Source: an uncultured Nostoc sp.
Lineage (GTDB): Bacteria > Cyanobacteriota > Cyanobacteriia > Cyanobacteriales > Nostocaceae
Assembly: GCF_937863485.1 (NCBI RefSeq)
Contig: NZ_CALMFY010000023.1
Span: 1 to 53,338, forward strand
Reading direction: 5' to 3'
DNA length: 53,338 bases
Under the pieces are notes generated by a model that was not told where the DNA came from, did no database searches, and saw nothing but the letters and a program-made list of their open reading frames with translations. This document shows positions 17,114 through 25,719 of this stretch, one piece after another; the stretch's first letter is position 1, and each line of letters starts with the position of its first letter. The translations under genes and the position numbers were made by a program.

Positions 17114-18380
17114 TTAGCCTCTAGCCCCTATTTTAAAGTTAGTGTAGGCGCAGCCCGTCGCAGACATCGCTTCACTATCTACCGTTAACGCTTGTACTCT
17201 TGTTATAATTTCCGCCGCAAAACGCTCCATTTCTGGGGCAAAAGGCTGGAATTGCAGCATGAAAGTACCAATTACTACTTTAGTAAATTCAGCAATCCGA
17301 TGGGCTACAGTTTCATAGCTACCAACCAATCCTGCTGCTGTACCCCCATTGCTCGCCACACTAGGGCACTTAGCCATGTTTTTGAATATAACTACTTCAG
17401 AATCTACTCCTTTGAGTAATTCTGAGCGATCATCTTGTGCTAGTACCATTGCTCTAAGGTTTTGATATTCCGCTTCCGCCTCTTTGTCTGTCGGTCGAGC
17501 AATAACAAAAGCTGACATGCCGAAGCGCAGAGGTTGAGAGCGAAATTTAGTTCTTTTAGCAAACTGAGCAATGGTTTCACGGATGACTTCAATCGGACGA
17601 CCATTGAAGAAAAATGTATGTGCTTCTTTTGCGGCTAATTCTTGGGCTGGTTGTGACTCTCCTCCTACATATACACGCGGAGGGAGCAACGCGATTTTGT
17701 GAGGTGCTGCAACCTGGGACGTATATAGCTTGTTTCGGGATGCGATCGCAACTAAAAAACCAAGTTTTGTTGAGAATATAGAGGTATAATTGAGAACTAA
17801 ACCCCGATCTCACTTTTTCGCGTTGCTCCCCACGCGGATGTGCTTTGGCTATGGGTGAGGGATTGAGCTTCAAATCATTGATCTGAAAATATTCACCGTA
17901 GAAATTGACTTTTTCTCCACTCCACAAAGTTTTTACGACCCTTATCCATTTATCCGAATAGCGATAACGTTCATCGTGAGAAAGGAAGTTTATTCCTGGT
18001 TTTTCCATTTCTGGCTTAAACCAGGCACTTACTAAGTTAATCGTAAAACGTCCACCACTGATTGCATCAATACTTAATGCCATCTTTGCTAAGACGGCGG
18101 GATGAAAAAGCAATGGCTTCACAGCTGCAATAATCTTGATAGAGTTTGTTGTTTCGGAAAGAGCCGCTGCTGCTGTCCAAGTTTCTAGGTGGTCGAGTTC
18201 TTGGTTCCTGGGATTGATGATATGTTGCGCGATTAAAGTTGTGGTAAATCCGCGCCTTTGGGCCAATTGGATTAGATTCTTGGCTCGTGAGTAACTAGCA
18301 TCACGAGGTTCAAGAGGATGGTTCATCACACCGCAGTTGCCGTAAACGGGAATCCAAATCCCATAGCGTGGTTCAGACAT
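17114..18380 (-). pseudogene. LLM-class flavin monooxygenase, interrupted by a 149-bp element
   Basis: The N-terminal part (from ATG 18380, MSEPRYGIWIPVYGN) covers the LLM barrel through AISGGRFTINLVSAWF and SHDERYRYSDKWIRV to about residue 193. The C-terminal part resumes at RVYVGGESQPAQELAA and runs to the stop at 17114. Between them sits the 149-bp element (17682-17830) with an 8-bp duplication, 157 extra bases in all, so the frames no longer join. Removing the element and one duplicate restores ...AHPRVYVGGES... in frame. The intact protein would be about 375 residues, SfnG/SsuD-like. The break looks recent, because both halves are otherwise undamaged. Confidence 0.88.
17682..17830 (-). 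mobile_element. 149-bp MITE-like element, copy 1
   Basis: Both ends carry the terminal inverted repeat GGGAGCAACGCGA (13 bases perfect; with four mismatches it extends to about 22). An 8-bp target duplication CACGCGGA flanks it at 17674-17681 and 17831-17838. It is identical over its whole length to copy 2 at 21648-21796. It is open in one frame, so it adds about 50 codons before throwing the host gene out of frame. It encodes no transposase, so it would be mobilised in trans. Confidence 0.92.
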
Positions 18381-18428
18381 AGTTTTCTAGAACCGAATGG
18401 CACTAAAATTTTCTTTTTGCACCTAAAT

Positions 18429-18458
18429 AATACTGTAAATCGATAGATTTATAGTAGT
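18429..18458. promoter_or_regulatory. 30-bp operator-like dyad, site 3
   Basis: AATAC and GTAGT flank 20 bases with the core TAAATCGATAGATTTA, itself a near palindrome. It lies 48 bases before the leftward LLM gene (start 18380) and 77 bases before the rightward LLM remnant (start 18536). It would therefore serve both divergent genes. It is almost identical to site 6 at 41724. Confidence 0.68.
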
Positions 18459-18535
18459 ATATTATGAGATTTGCATAGGTGAAGATAAAAAACAAAATAT
18501 ATCTCCCCGCTCCCTATTTACATTTGGAGGTAAGA

Positions 18536-19144
18536 ATGTCAAAACCACGGTACGGTATTTGGGCACCTGTCAGAGGTAATTTTGACCCTCTCAATATGCC
18601 AGATGAACCGATTGATGCTAGTCTAATTATGAACGCACGCGATCGCTAGTATTAGAAGCAAAACGCTTAGGATATGCCACAACCTTAGTCGCACACCACC
18701 TTGCCAATCCTCGTAGTCTAGATTTAGAACAGTTGGAAACTTGGACGGCTTGTGCCGCATTGGCTGAAGCTAGGGAAAGTATAGAAATTATTGCCGCGAT
18801 TAAACCTTTATTATTTCATCCAGCCGTTATAGCCAAGATGGCCCTGTGAATTGATGCTATCAGTGGTGGACGTTTTGCCATAAACATATAAGTTAAGTGT
18901 TGCTAAAGGAGTTGACTCAGATGTCATGTTCCAACTCTTCACCAAAAATTCTGCTGTTAGCGGCAATGGTGGCACAGCCGCAGGATTGGTTGGCAGCTAT
19001 GATACAGTTGCAACTCGCGTTGCAGCTTTCGTTGACGCAGGTATCGACACTTTTATGCTGCAATTTAATCCCTTTGTCCGGGAGATGACACGTTTTGCCC
19101 AGGAAGTTATGCTTCGCGTGCAACACTTGCAAAAAGTTGCTTAG
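18536..19144 (+). pseudogene. LLM-class flavin monooxygenase, heavily decayed second copy
   Basis: It starts MSKPRYGIWAPVRGNFDPL after a good ribosome-binding site (GGAGGTAAG) and is clearly paralogous to the 17114-18380 gene. Damage includes a frameshift near 18645, an in-frame stop at MAL*IDAISGG (about 18847), and a large deletion near 18890 removing roughly 170 codons. The C-terminal part resumes with NGGTAAGLVGSYDTVATRV and ends normally at 19144. It is an old pseudogene, in contrast with the recent break in its divergent partner. Confidence 0.85.
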
Positions 19145-19219
19145 TTGTTGACCGAATACGCCCTTCCAACGGTTGGTAATTTGTGATGAGCGATGCCTAG
19201 TTGGGCTACACCGAAAGCA

Positions 19220-19382
19220 GATCATACAAATCTATGTGTAAGCCAGTATTTGGTTCAATAATAAGAAAATCAGCCATAAATGGTAGTCGATGCCCTGGAG
19301 GAAGCATCACCTGCTGGGGAGAAACAATTTCACCAAAATAATGTTTGAGAACATTTTCAAATAGCCCCTCACTTGCCCCAAT
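19220..19382 (-). pseudogene. Fragment of an unidentified conserved protein
   Basis: Read leftward, an open stretch gives ASEGLFENVLKHYFGEIVSP followed by MADFLIIEPNTGLHIDL. The pattern of acidic residues is reminiscent of a PD-(D/E)XK-type nuclease core, but I cannot name the family. Neither start nor end is present. It is debris beside other remnants. Confidence 0.35.
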
Positions 19383-19578
19383 TGGTGTATACTACCTGTT
19401 CAGAAAGAAAAACTAAAGGGGTAAACTGTTTTTTTCTTTAACGGGACTACTTAAACAAAATTTAAGAGTAAAAAAGAGTACAATGCTGAATTAGCATAGC
19501 TTTCACGTTGAAAAAGCTCCTAAAAAGCCAAAGAAGAAATTAGAATTTAGTCTTTTTTTGTGGTTGGGATGAGATTTA

Positions 19579-19768
19579 TGGCAAAGCTTGTGCCAGAACA
19601 AAATCCTGTAGAAGATATCTGGTTGCAAGCAAAAAGATTGATTCAATAATTTTACTTTTTATGTCATTCTTTCTCTGTTCTTAAGGGTTTATTTGAATTG
19701 GCAATTGATTGTCAAATTTTTGACTTTCCTAAGCTTGATAAATATAATGTTTTCTCACGAATGACTTA
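19579..19768 (+). pseudogene. IS630-type transposase C-terminal fragment
   Basis: The frame reads PEQNPVEDIWLQAKRLIQ, then a stop at 19648, then FELAIDCQIFDFPKL. The segment NPVEDIW and the closing QIFDFPKL match the C-terminal region of cyanobacterial IS630-family DDE transposases. The catalytic core is absent. The rest of 19145-20090 shows no gene; a 64-codon frame at 19925-20119 overlaps operator site 4 and is judged spurious. Confidence 0.55.
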
Positions 19769-20090
19769 GGATTACTATAGTATTAGCATCTCTGAGAATC
19801 TTATAGACTGAAAGTCATTCATAGCAGTACTTTCAGCTAACTTGCCCCTGGTGACAGTTTCGCTATATTTACGCCAAATTACACCGATCTCGGCTCAATA
19901 TCACTTACGAGTGTTATTGAAAAATTGGTAGTTAAGATGCTATGGGGGAAGGCTTTCAGCCTTTACTTACAATTTTCCCGTTTTGGCACGGTGATGCCCT
20001 TATTCCTAATAACCATAATAGTTTTCATTATAGGCATACTTTTTCGGATCTTGCATTTGCGGCTTATCTATGTGAATATTCTATTAGCAA

Positions 20091-20120
20091 AATACGGTAA
20101 GCTGCTCTATTCATCGTAGT
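20091..20120 (+). promoter_or_regulatory. 30-bp operator-like dyad, site 4
   Basis: AATAC and GTAGT flank exactly 20 bases, ending 29 bases before the ATG of the sulfonate-binding-protein gene at 20150. The arms AATACGGTAA and TCATCGTAGT are inverted repeats at 7 of 10 positions. A second GTAGT follows at 20134. Confidence 0.6.
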
Positions 20121-20149
20121 ATTGATATTGCTCGTAGTTTAATGTACGT

Positions 20150-21211
20150 ATGTTCAGTAAGTATTTACCAAATCGACTGATGAAGATTGTCAGCAGCTTT
20201 CTTCAAAATTATGAAATATCCAGAATTGGCATATTTGCCTTATTCTTTACCTGTGGGTTAAGTTTGACTCTTGTGATATCTGCGTGTTCTGCCAACAATA
20301 CAGGTAATTCTTCTGTAGCAACACAGACAGCAAATCAAGGTGTGGTAGTTCGTATCGGCTATCAAAAAGCGGCGACTATCCTCAGTGCTCTCAAAAACCA
20401 AGGCAATTTAGCGCAAACTTTAAAGACTGCTGGTGCTTCGGTGACATGGGCAGAATTTCCCGCGGGCCCACCCATGCTAGAAGCAATGAACGCAGGTAGT
20501 ATTGACTTTGGCTATACAGGTGAATCACCACCAATATTTGCCCAAGCCGGAGGTACTCTCTTGCTTTATGTTGCTTATGATCCTTGGGGTCCCAAAGCCG
20601 AAGCAATTATTGTACCGAAAGATTCAACAATTAAAACGGTTGCTAACCTTAAAGGGAAAAGAGTAGCCTTTGCTAAAGGCTCGAACGCTAACTATCTTGT
20701 TGTCAAAGCTGTAGAAGCTGCCGGATTAAACTATGGTGACATTCAACCAGCACATCTAACACCAGCAGATGCCCGTGCAGCATTTACTGGTGGTAACGTT
20801 GATGCTTGGGCAATTTGGGACCCTTACCTAGCAGCAGTTGAACACGACATAAAGGTTAGGACATTAACCGATGCGACAAATTTAGCACCGAATCGGGGTT
20901 ATTATCTTGCGCGTCAAGAGTTTGTTAATTCTCATCCAGATTTGTTGAAAACCCTATTAGATGAAGTCAGCAAAGTAGATAAATGGGCAACAAATAATCC
21001 AGAAGAAGTTGCCAAGTTTTTAGAACCAGAGTTAGGTATTCCCGCAGCAGCATTAGAAAATGCCGAAAAACGACGAAAGTATGGCATTTTACCGCTAACA
21101 TATGAGGTAATTACTCAGCAACAAAAAATTGCCGATACTTTTTACAAAATCAAGCTAGTTCCCAAGCAAATCCAAGTCAAAGATATTGTTTGGAACGGTA
21201 ATAAATCTTAG
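20150..21211 (+). CDS. Aliphatic sulfonate ABC substrate-binding lipoprotein (SsuA-like)
   Basis: This 353-residue SsuA-family protein has a charged N-terminus, a hydrophobic signal and the lipobox VISAC around residue 46. Motifs are VVVRIGYQKAATILSALKNQ, FPAGPPMLEAMNAGSIDFGY and TGESPPIFAQAGG. VDAWAIWDPYLAAVEHD is characteristic of sulfonate-binding proteins. A start at the second Met (20180) is also possible. It is 26 bases upstream of the AprA-like gene and probably co-transcribed with it from operator site 4. A 46-base fragment of a close paralogue's 3' end lies beyond the AprA-like gene at 23213. Confidence 0.9.
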   Translation: MFSKYLPNRLMKIVSSFLQNYEISRIGIFALFFTCGLSLTLVISACSANNTGNSSVATQTANQGVVVRIGYQKAATILSALKNQGNLAQTLKTAGASVTWAEFPAGPPMLEAMNAGSIDFGYTGESPPIFAQAGGTLLLYVAYDPWGPKAEAIIVPKDSTIKTVANLKGKRVAFAKGSNANYLVVKAVEAAGLNYGDIQPAHLTPADARAAFTGGNVDAWAIWDPYLAAVEHDIKVRTLTDATNLAPNRGYYLARQEFVNSHPDLLKTLLDEVSKVDKWATNNPEEVAKFLEPELGIPAAALENAEKRRKYGILPLTYEVITQQQKIADTFYKIKLVPKQIQVKDIVWNGNKS

Positions 21212-21237
21212 AAGTTACTTCCTACTCGCAAAAGCTT

Positions 21238-23104
21238 ATGGACATCAACACCCAACAAATAAAAACGGATGTACTTGTCATTGGTGGCGGTACAGCCGGG
21301 ACAATGGCTGGAATTAAAGCCAAACAAGCGAATCCCGATGCAGAGGTGCTGATCTTAGAAAAGGCTAACATCCGACGGAGTGGTGCGATCGCAATGGGTA
21401 TGGATGGCGTGAATACCGCAGTTATTCCCGGTCATTCCACACCAGAACAATACGTGCGCGAAATCACCCTAGCTAACGATGGCATTGTCAACCAAAAAGC
21501 CGTATATCAAACAGGCAAATTAGGTTATGAAGTTATCCAAGAATTAGAAAGTTGGGGTGTGAAATTTCAAAAAGATGCCCAAGGCAACTATGACTTAAAA
21601 CAAGTGCATCGTGTAGGTAAATATGTCTTACCCATGCCAGAAGGAAAGGGAGCAACGCGAAAAAGTGAGATCGGGGTTTAGTTCTCAATTATACCTCTAT
21701 ATTCTCAACAAAACTTGGTTTTTTAGTTGCGATCGCATCCCGAAACAAGCTATATACGTCCCAGGTTGCAGCACCTCACAAAATCGCGTTGCTCCCGAAG
21801 GAAAAGACCTCAAAACAATTCTCACCCGACAAGTTAAACGCCATAAAGTCAAAGTGACAAATCGCGTCATGGCAACCCGTGTATTAGTCAAAGCAGGACG
21901 TGCTATTGGTGCAGTGGGATTTGATGTCAGAAACGGAGATTATATTGTCATTCAAGCTAAAGCAGTCATCCTGTGTACAGGTGCTTGTGGCAGATTAGGA
22001 TTACCGGCTTCTGGCTATCTCTACGGCACTTATGAAAATCCTACCAATGCTGGAGATGGCTATTCAATGGCTTATCATGCAGGTGCAGAACTTAGTAATA
22101 TTGAATGCTTTCAAGTTAATCCTTTAATCAAAGATTATAATGGCCCCGCCTGTGCTTATGTTGCTGGGCCTTTTGGCGCACATACTGCTAACGCCGAAGG
22201 AAATCGCTTCATTAGCTGTGACTATTGGAGTGGTCAAATGATGTTAGAAATCTGGAAAGAATTAAATTCTGGAAAAGGGCCAGTCCAATTGAAAATGACC
22301 CATCTTGATGAAGACACAATCGCTGAAATTGAGTCTATACTGTGGGCGAATGAACGACCTAGTAGAGAACGTTTTCATCAAGGTAGAAATGAAGATTACC
22401 GCACCCACGGTGTAGAGATGCACATTTCCGAAATTGGCTTATGTAGCGGTCATAGTGCTTCTGGTGTATGGGTAAATGAAAATGCTCAAACAACCATCCC
22501 AGGTTTATATGCAGCCGGAGATATGGCCAGCGTTCCCCATAATTATATGATTGGAGCATTTGTTTTTGGTCGCATAGCCGGAACTCATGCCATTGAATAT
22601 ATCCAAGATTTAGATTTTATTGAACCAGATACAGATTTTTTAGAAGCTGAAAAAGCCAGAATTTATGCACCTTTAACTCGTCCGAATGGTGTACTTCATA
22701 CCCAGGTAGAATATAAATTAAGACGCTTAGTTAATGATTATCTACAACCACCAAAATCAGGTAATAAAATCGAGATTGGTTTAAAACATTTTGTGCAATA
22801 TCAAGAAACATTAGATTTAATGGGCGCTCGTGACCCTCATGAATTGATGCGTAGTCTAGAAGTGCATTTTATTCGAGACTGTGCAGAAATGGCAGCCAGA
22901 GCATCATTATATCGTCAAGAAACTCGTTGGGGACTTTATCATTACCGTTTAGATTACCCCGAAAAGAATGATGATGAGTGGTTTTGTCATGTCAATTTAA
23001 AGAAAGATGAATCAAGACAAATGATATTGTTTAAGCGTCCTGTAGATACTTACATTGTGGAAGTAGATACAATTAAAGAATCGTATAGTGTTGCAGCTAA
23101 GTAA
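21238..23104 (+). pseudogene. AprA-like FAD-dependent oxidoreductase, interrupted by a 149-bp element
   Basis: The N-terminal part has the dinucleotide-binding motif DVLVIGGGTAGTMAGIKAKQ and the RRSGAIAMGMDGVNT segment, typical of fumarate reductase/APS reductase alpha-type flavoproteins. The C-terminal part includes AVILCTGACGRLGLPASGYL, PGLYAAGDMAS and many His and Arg residues. The element plus its 8-bp duplication adds 157 bases and breaks the frame after MPEGK. Excising it restores MPEGKDLKTILTRQ, for a protein of about 568 residues. An AUG-initiated frame from 21623 would lack the FAD-binding N-terminus and is unlikely to be functional. The likely electron partner is the ferredoxin at 25473. 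Confidence 0.85.
21648..21796 (+). mobile_element. 149-bp MITE-like element, copy 2
   Basis: It is identical in all 149 positions to copy 1. The terminal inverted repeats are GGGAGCAACGCGA and its complement. The target duplication GAAGGAAA lies at 21640-21647 and 21797-21804. Relative to its host gene it has the same orientation as copy 1 has to its own. The identity and clean duplications point to recent transposition from one source. Confidence 0.92.
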
Positions 23105-23212
23105 TACCAATTTCAGAAAAAATGAAACAGATGCGTATGTTGGGTTAAACGTAGTGAAATCCAACAATTACAAGGTTTTGAGGTGTTTGATTTCGTTCCT
23201 TAACCCACATCT

Positions 23213-23265
23213 TAGTTCCTAAGTAAATCCAAGTCAAAGACATTATTTGGAACGGTAACTCGTAA
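23213..23265 (+). pseudogene. 3'-end fragment of a sulfonate-binding-protein gene
   Basis: The first 46 bases match the end of the 20150-21211 gene (21156-21201) with four differences, and would encode IQVKDIIWNGNS before the stop. It is followed seven bases later by the GNAT gene. The spacer just before it carries a hairpin-like repeat with TTGGGTTAA and TTAACCCA arms. The simplest reading is that a second SsuA-like gene once stood here and was mostly deleted. Confidence 0.65.
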
Positions 23266-23271
23266 TATATT

Positions 23272-23775
23272 ATGTCGGAAGTTGTGAAGTTAGATATAAA
23301 AGTACGAAGTTGTCTGCCATCAGATGCAGAGAGCGTCTTAAAAGTACACCGAGCTGCAATTCATGAAACTGCTTCATCGTGTTATGCAAAAGAAATTATT
23401 CAAGATTGGGCATCTCCAATTACGCCCTCTAAAATCAAAGCCTTTGCAGACAACACTGTTGTTGGGGAAGAAACCCGAATTGTGGCAGAAATTAATGGTC
23501 GAATTGTGGGCTTCGATGCAATTGTTGTCAGTAATAACGAACTACGTGCTGTGTACGTGTCTCCAAGTTTCGGTCGTTCTGGAGTAGGAAATGCAATACT
23601 TCAAGAGTTAGAGCGATTAGCACGTGAGCAAGGATTGTCGGAATTACATCTGAACGCTTCGCTTAACGCTGAACCGTTTTATCAAGTTAATGGTTATATG
23701 AATGAAGGTTTTGAAGAACATACCCTACGTTCTGGTCGAAAAATGCCATCTATTCGGATGATAAAAAAATTGTAA
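23272..23775 (+). CDS. GNAT-family N-acetyltransferase
   Basis: This 167-residue GNAT protein has a substrate region near RVVAEINGR-like residues 60-75, beta-strand ELRAVYVSPSFGRSGVGNAI carrying the acetyl-CoA loop (GRSGVG), and the C-terminal AEPFYQVNGYMNEGFEEHTL. The length and order fit single-domain GNATs. The substrate is unknown. It directly follows the deleted SsuA remnant on the same strand. Confidence 0.82.
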   Translation: MSEVVKLDIKVRSCLPSDAESVLKVHRAAIHETASSCYAKEIIQDWASPITPSKIKAFADNTVVGEETRIVAEINGRIVGFDAIVVSNNELRAVYVSPSFGRSGVGNAILQELERLAREQGLSELHLNASLNAEPFYQVNGYMNEGFEEHTLRSGRKMPSIRMIKKL

Positions 23776-23799
23776 TTAGAGTATTTGAAAATTCATTAG

Positions 23800-23937
23800 C
23801 AATTCAATAACTTTTATAAAATACTTGAATTAATTAATCCAACTTGTGATTTGTATTCAGAGTTTATTGATATTGTGGCGGAATATCAAAAGTTTATGAT
23901 AAGTGAACTCTTGAAATTGCTAGAATTAGTTAAGTAA
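23800..23937 (+). pseudogene. Possible C-terminal fragment of an unknown helical protein
   Basis: An open stretch of 45 codons lacking a start gives FYKILELINPTCDLYSEF and ends ISELLKLLELVK before a stop at 23935. The composition looks like real protein, but no family is recognised. It fills most of the spacer between the GNAT and methyltransferase genes. Confidence 0.25.
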
Positions 23938-24015
23938 CAGATGTTTAATTAGTTCATTTAAAGTTCAATTTTAACTGGTTAATTTTCAATTATTTTGAGT
24001 AACTTTATAATAAAT

Positions 24016-24798
24016 ATGTCTATATATAATTCAATTGGTCAAAAATACTCAAAAACTCGCGTTCCTGATATCCGTATTGTCAATAAATTAATTGATTTAC
24101 TCAATTTACCCAAAGGTAGAATTATTGCTGATATCGGCGCTGGTACTGGTGGCTACAGTCTAGCGCTAGCTAATAAAGGATTTCTTGTTAATGCTGTTGA
24201 ACCTTCTGTAGTTATGCAAAAACAAGCAGTAGAACATCAGCAAATTAAGTGGTTTACTGGCTATGCAGAAAATTTACCTCTATTAGATAACTCTGTTGAT
24301 GCTGTTGTAAGTATCCTGGCAATTCATCACTTTTCTCATCTCGAAAAAGCTTTTCAGGAAATGCAAAGAATAATTAAAGATGGGGCAATAATTTTGTTAA
24401 CTTTTGATATTAGATTAGCTCAGAAGATATGGCTTTATGATTATTTTCCGTTTTTATGGGAAGATGCGTTACGATTTTTACCACTTAACGAACAGGTTAA
24501 TTTAATTCAGAGTAATACTAAAAGGCGTGTTGAAGCCATACCCCTTTTGTTACCATACGATTTATCTGATTTATTCGCAGCAGCAGGCTGGAGACGACCA
24601 GAGTTATATCTTCAACCAGAAGTACGTGCGGGAATATCATCTTTTGCGTTAGCTAATCAAGATTTAGTAGAGCAAGGAGTAAAGTTACTTGCAGCAGATT
24701 TAAGTAGTGGAGAATGGAGGAAAAAATATGGTGATATTCACAATTTTACAGAGATTGATATAGGCTATCGTTTTATCTGTGCAACGCTGGATAACTAA
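24016..24798 (+). CDS. Class I SAM-dependent methyltransferase
   Basis: A 260-residue protein from ATG 24016; the TTG at 23995 would add seven residues. The SAM-binding motif is IIADIGAGTGGYSLALANKG near residues 30-49, with the acidic NAVEPS after it and AVVSILAIHHFSHLEKAF as motif IV. It resembles UbiE/ArsM-like small-molecule methyltransferases, but lacks the cysteines of ArsM. It is followed 24 bases later by a GNAT gene. The substrate is unknown. Confidence 0.82.
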   Translation: MSIYNSIGQKYSKTRVPDIRIVNKLIDLLNLPKGRIIADIGAGTGGYSLALANKGFLVNAVEPSVVMQKQAVEHQQIKWFTGYAENLPLLDNSVDAVVSILAIHHFSHLEKAFQEMQRIIKDGAIILLTFDIRLAQKIWLYDYFPFLWEDALRFLPLNEQVNLIQSNTKRRVEAIPLLLPYDLSDLFAAAGWRRPELYLQPEVRAGISSFALANQDLVEQGVKLLAADLSSGEWRKKYGDIHNFTEIDIGYRFICATLDN

Positions 24799-24822
24799 AT
24801 AATTGTAATTTAAAATTAAATT

Positions 24823-25284
24823 ATGACAAACAAAGTTAGTGTAGGTGAGAAAATTAAAATTAGACAAGCTGAGATTAAAGATGTACAGAGAATTGCTAGT
24901 CTTTGCGAACAACTTGAATATTTTGTGACAAATCAACAAATAGAGCAGCGCCTTACTAAAATTAAAAATAACGATGCTCACATTGTGTATGTTGCCACTT
25001 TGGAAGATAAATATGTAATTGGTTGGGCGCACGCTCATATTTGTGACTCAATAGTTATTCCAACTCCAGCGATTATTTTGGGATTAGTTGTAGATAAAGA
25101 TTACCGTCATAGTGGAATTGGACGTTTTTTGATGCAGCAAATTGAACAGTGGGCTTCTGTGGCTGGATGTGATAGTATTTTGTTACGTTCTAATATTAAA
25201 CGCCAAGAAGCTCACTTGTTTTATGAGAAAATTGGTTATAGCAATATCAAGCAATCATTAACTTTTCATAAAAAATTGTTTTAG
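24823..25284 (+). CDS. GNAT-family N-acetyltransferase
   Basis: This 153-residue single-domain GNAT has the acetyl-CoA loop in DYRHSGIGRFLMQQIEQWA and the C-terminal EAHLFYEKIGYSNIKQS. The first strand, IRQAEIKDVQRIASLCEQL, resembles aminoglycoside-type or general GNATs. It is 24 bases after the methyltransferase gene, so the pair is probably co-transcribed. No substrate can be assigned. Confidence 0.85.
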   Translation: MTNKVSVGEKIKIRQAEIKDVQRIASLCEQLEYFVTNQQIEQRLTKIKNNDAHIVYVATLEDKYVIGWAHAHICDSIVIPTPAIILGLVVDKDYRHSGIGRFLMQQIEQWASVAGCDSILLRSNIKRQEAHLFYEKIGYSNIKQSLTFHKKLF

Positions 25285-25292
25285 TGAAAAAT

Positions 25293-25400
25293 ATGCAGTT
25301 AATTAATACATTTGCCACTTACCGTCTGCTTAATGATCGTCTGCGATTTAAATATTTGAATGAACTACATCGTATGTATCTAAATAACCTACAATCGTGA
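25293..25400 (+). CDS. Possible 35-residue peptide
   Basis: A short ATG frame begins eight bases after the GNAT stop and encodes MQLINTFATYRLLNDRLRFK followed by YLNELHRMYLNNLQS. It is basic and probably helical. It has no known relative that I recognise and no strong ribosome-binding site, so it may be a remnant. Confidence 0.25.
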   Translation: MQLINTFATYRLLNDRLRFKYLNELHRMYLNNLQS

Positions 25401-25472
25401 GATAATTCATATAAGCTTACACCATTTATTTTCCCGTTTAGCAGTTTCAGTACAAAATCATGGAGTTATTTT

Positions 25473-25700
25473 ATGGCTTTAATCAATCAAAGAATAGATG
25501 TTCCTGTGATCGTTGATGAATCGAAATGTTTAGAAAAATGCACAGCTTGTATTGAAGTTTGTCCTTTGGATGTATTAGCAAAAAATCCAGTAACAGGCAA
25601 AGCCTACATGAAATATGATGAGTGTTGGTTTTGTCTACCTTGTGAAAAAGAATGTCCAACCAATGCAATTACTGTGCAAATTCCCTTTTTATTACGTTAA
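25473..25700 (+). CDS. Two-cluster [4Fe-4S] ferredoxin (AprB-like)
   Basis: This 75-residue ferredoxin has two cysteine clusters: C19, C23, C26, C30-Pro and C51, C54, C57, C61-Pro. The first has three residues between its first two cysteines, which, with the aromatic DECWFCLPCEKEC segment, resembles the beta subunit of APS reductase rather than ordinary bacterial ferredoxins. It would carry electrons to or from the AprA-like flavoprotein encoded 2.4 kb upstream, whose gene is now broken. The HEAT-repeat gene follows after 19 bases. Confidence 0.88.
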   Translation: MALINQRIDVPVIVDESKCLEKCTACIEVCPLDVLAKNPVTGKAYMKYDECWFCLPCEKECPTNAITVQIPFLLR

Positions 25701-25719
25701 CTATCTGTGGTAAAAATTA

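Noticed and set aside
17589..18380. Open frame that reads through the 149-bp element and could be a novel fusion protein
   Set aside because: The element plus duplication adds 157 bases and the frame soon leaves the LLM protein; the true C-terminal half lies in another frame.
19925..20119. 64-codon hydrophobic frame
   Set aside because: No ribosome-binding site or family, and it overlaps operator site 4.
21623..23104. Open frame from inside the AprA-like gene as an independent 493-residue protein
   Set aside because: It starts in the wrong frame before the element and lacks the FAD-binding N-terminus; it is the 3' part of the broken gene.
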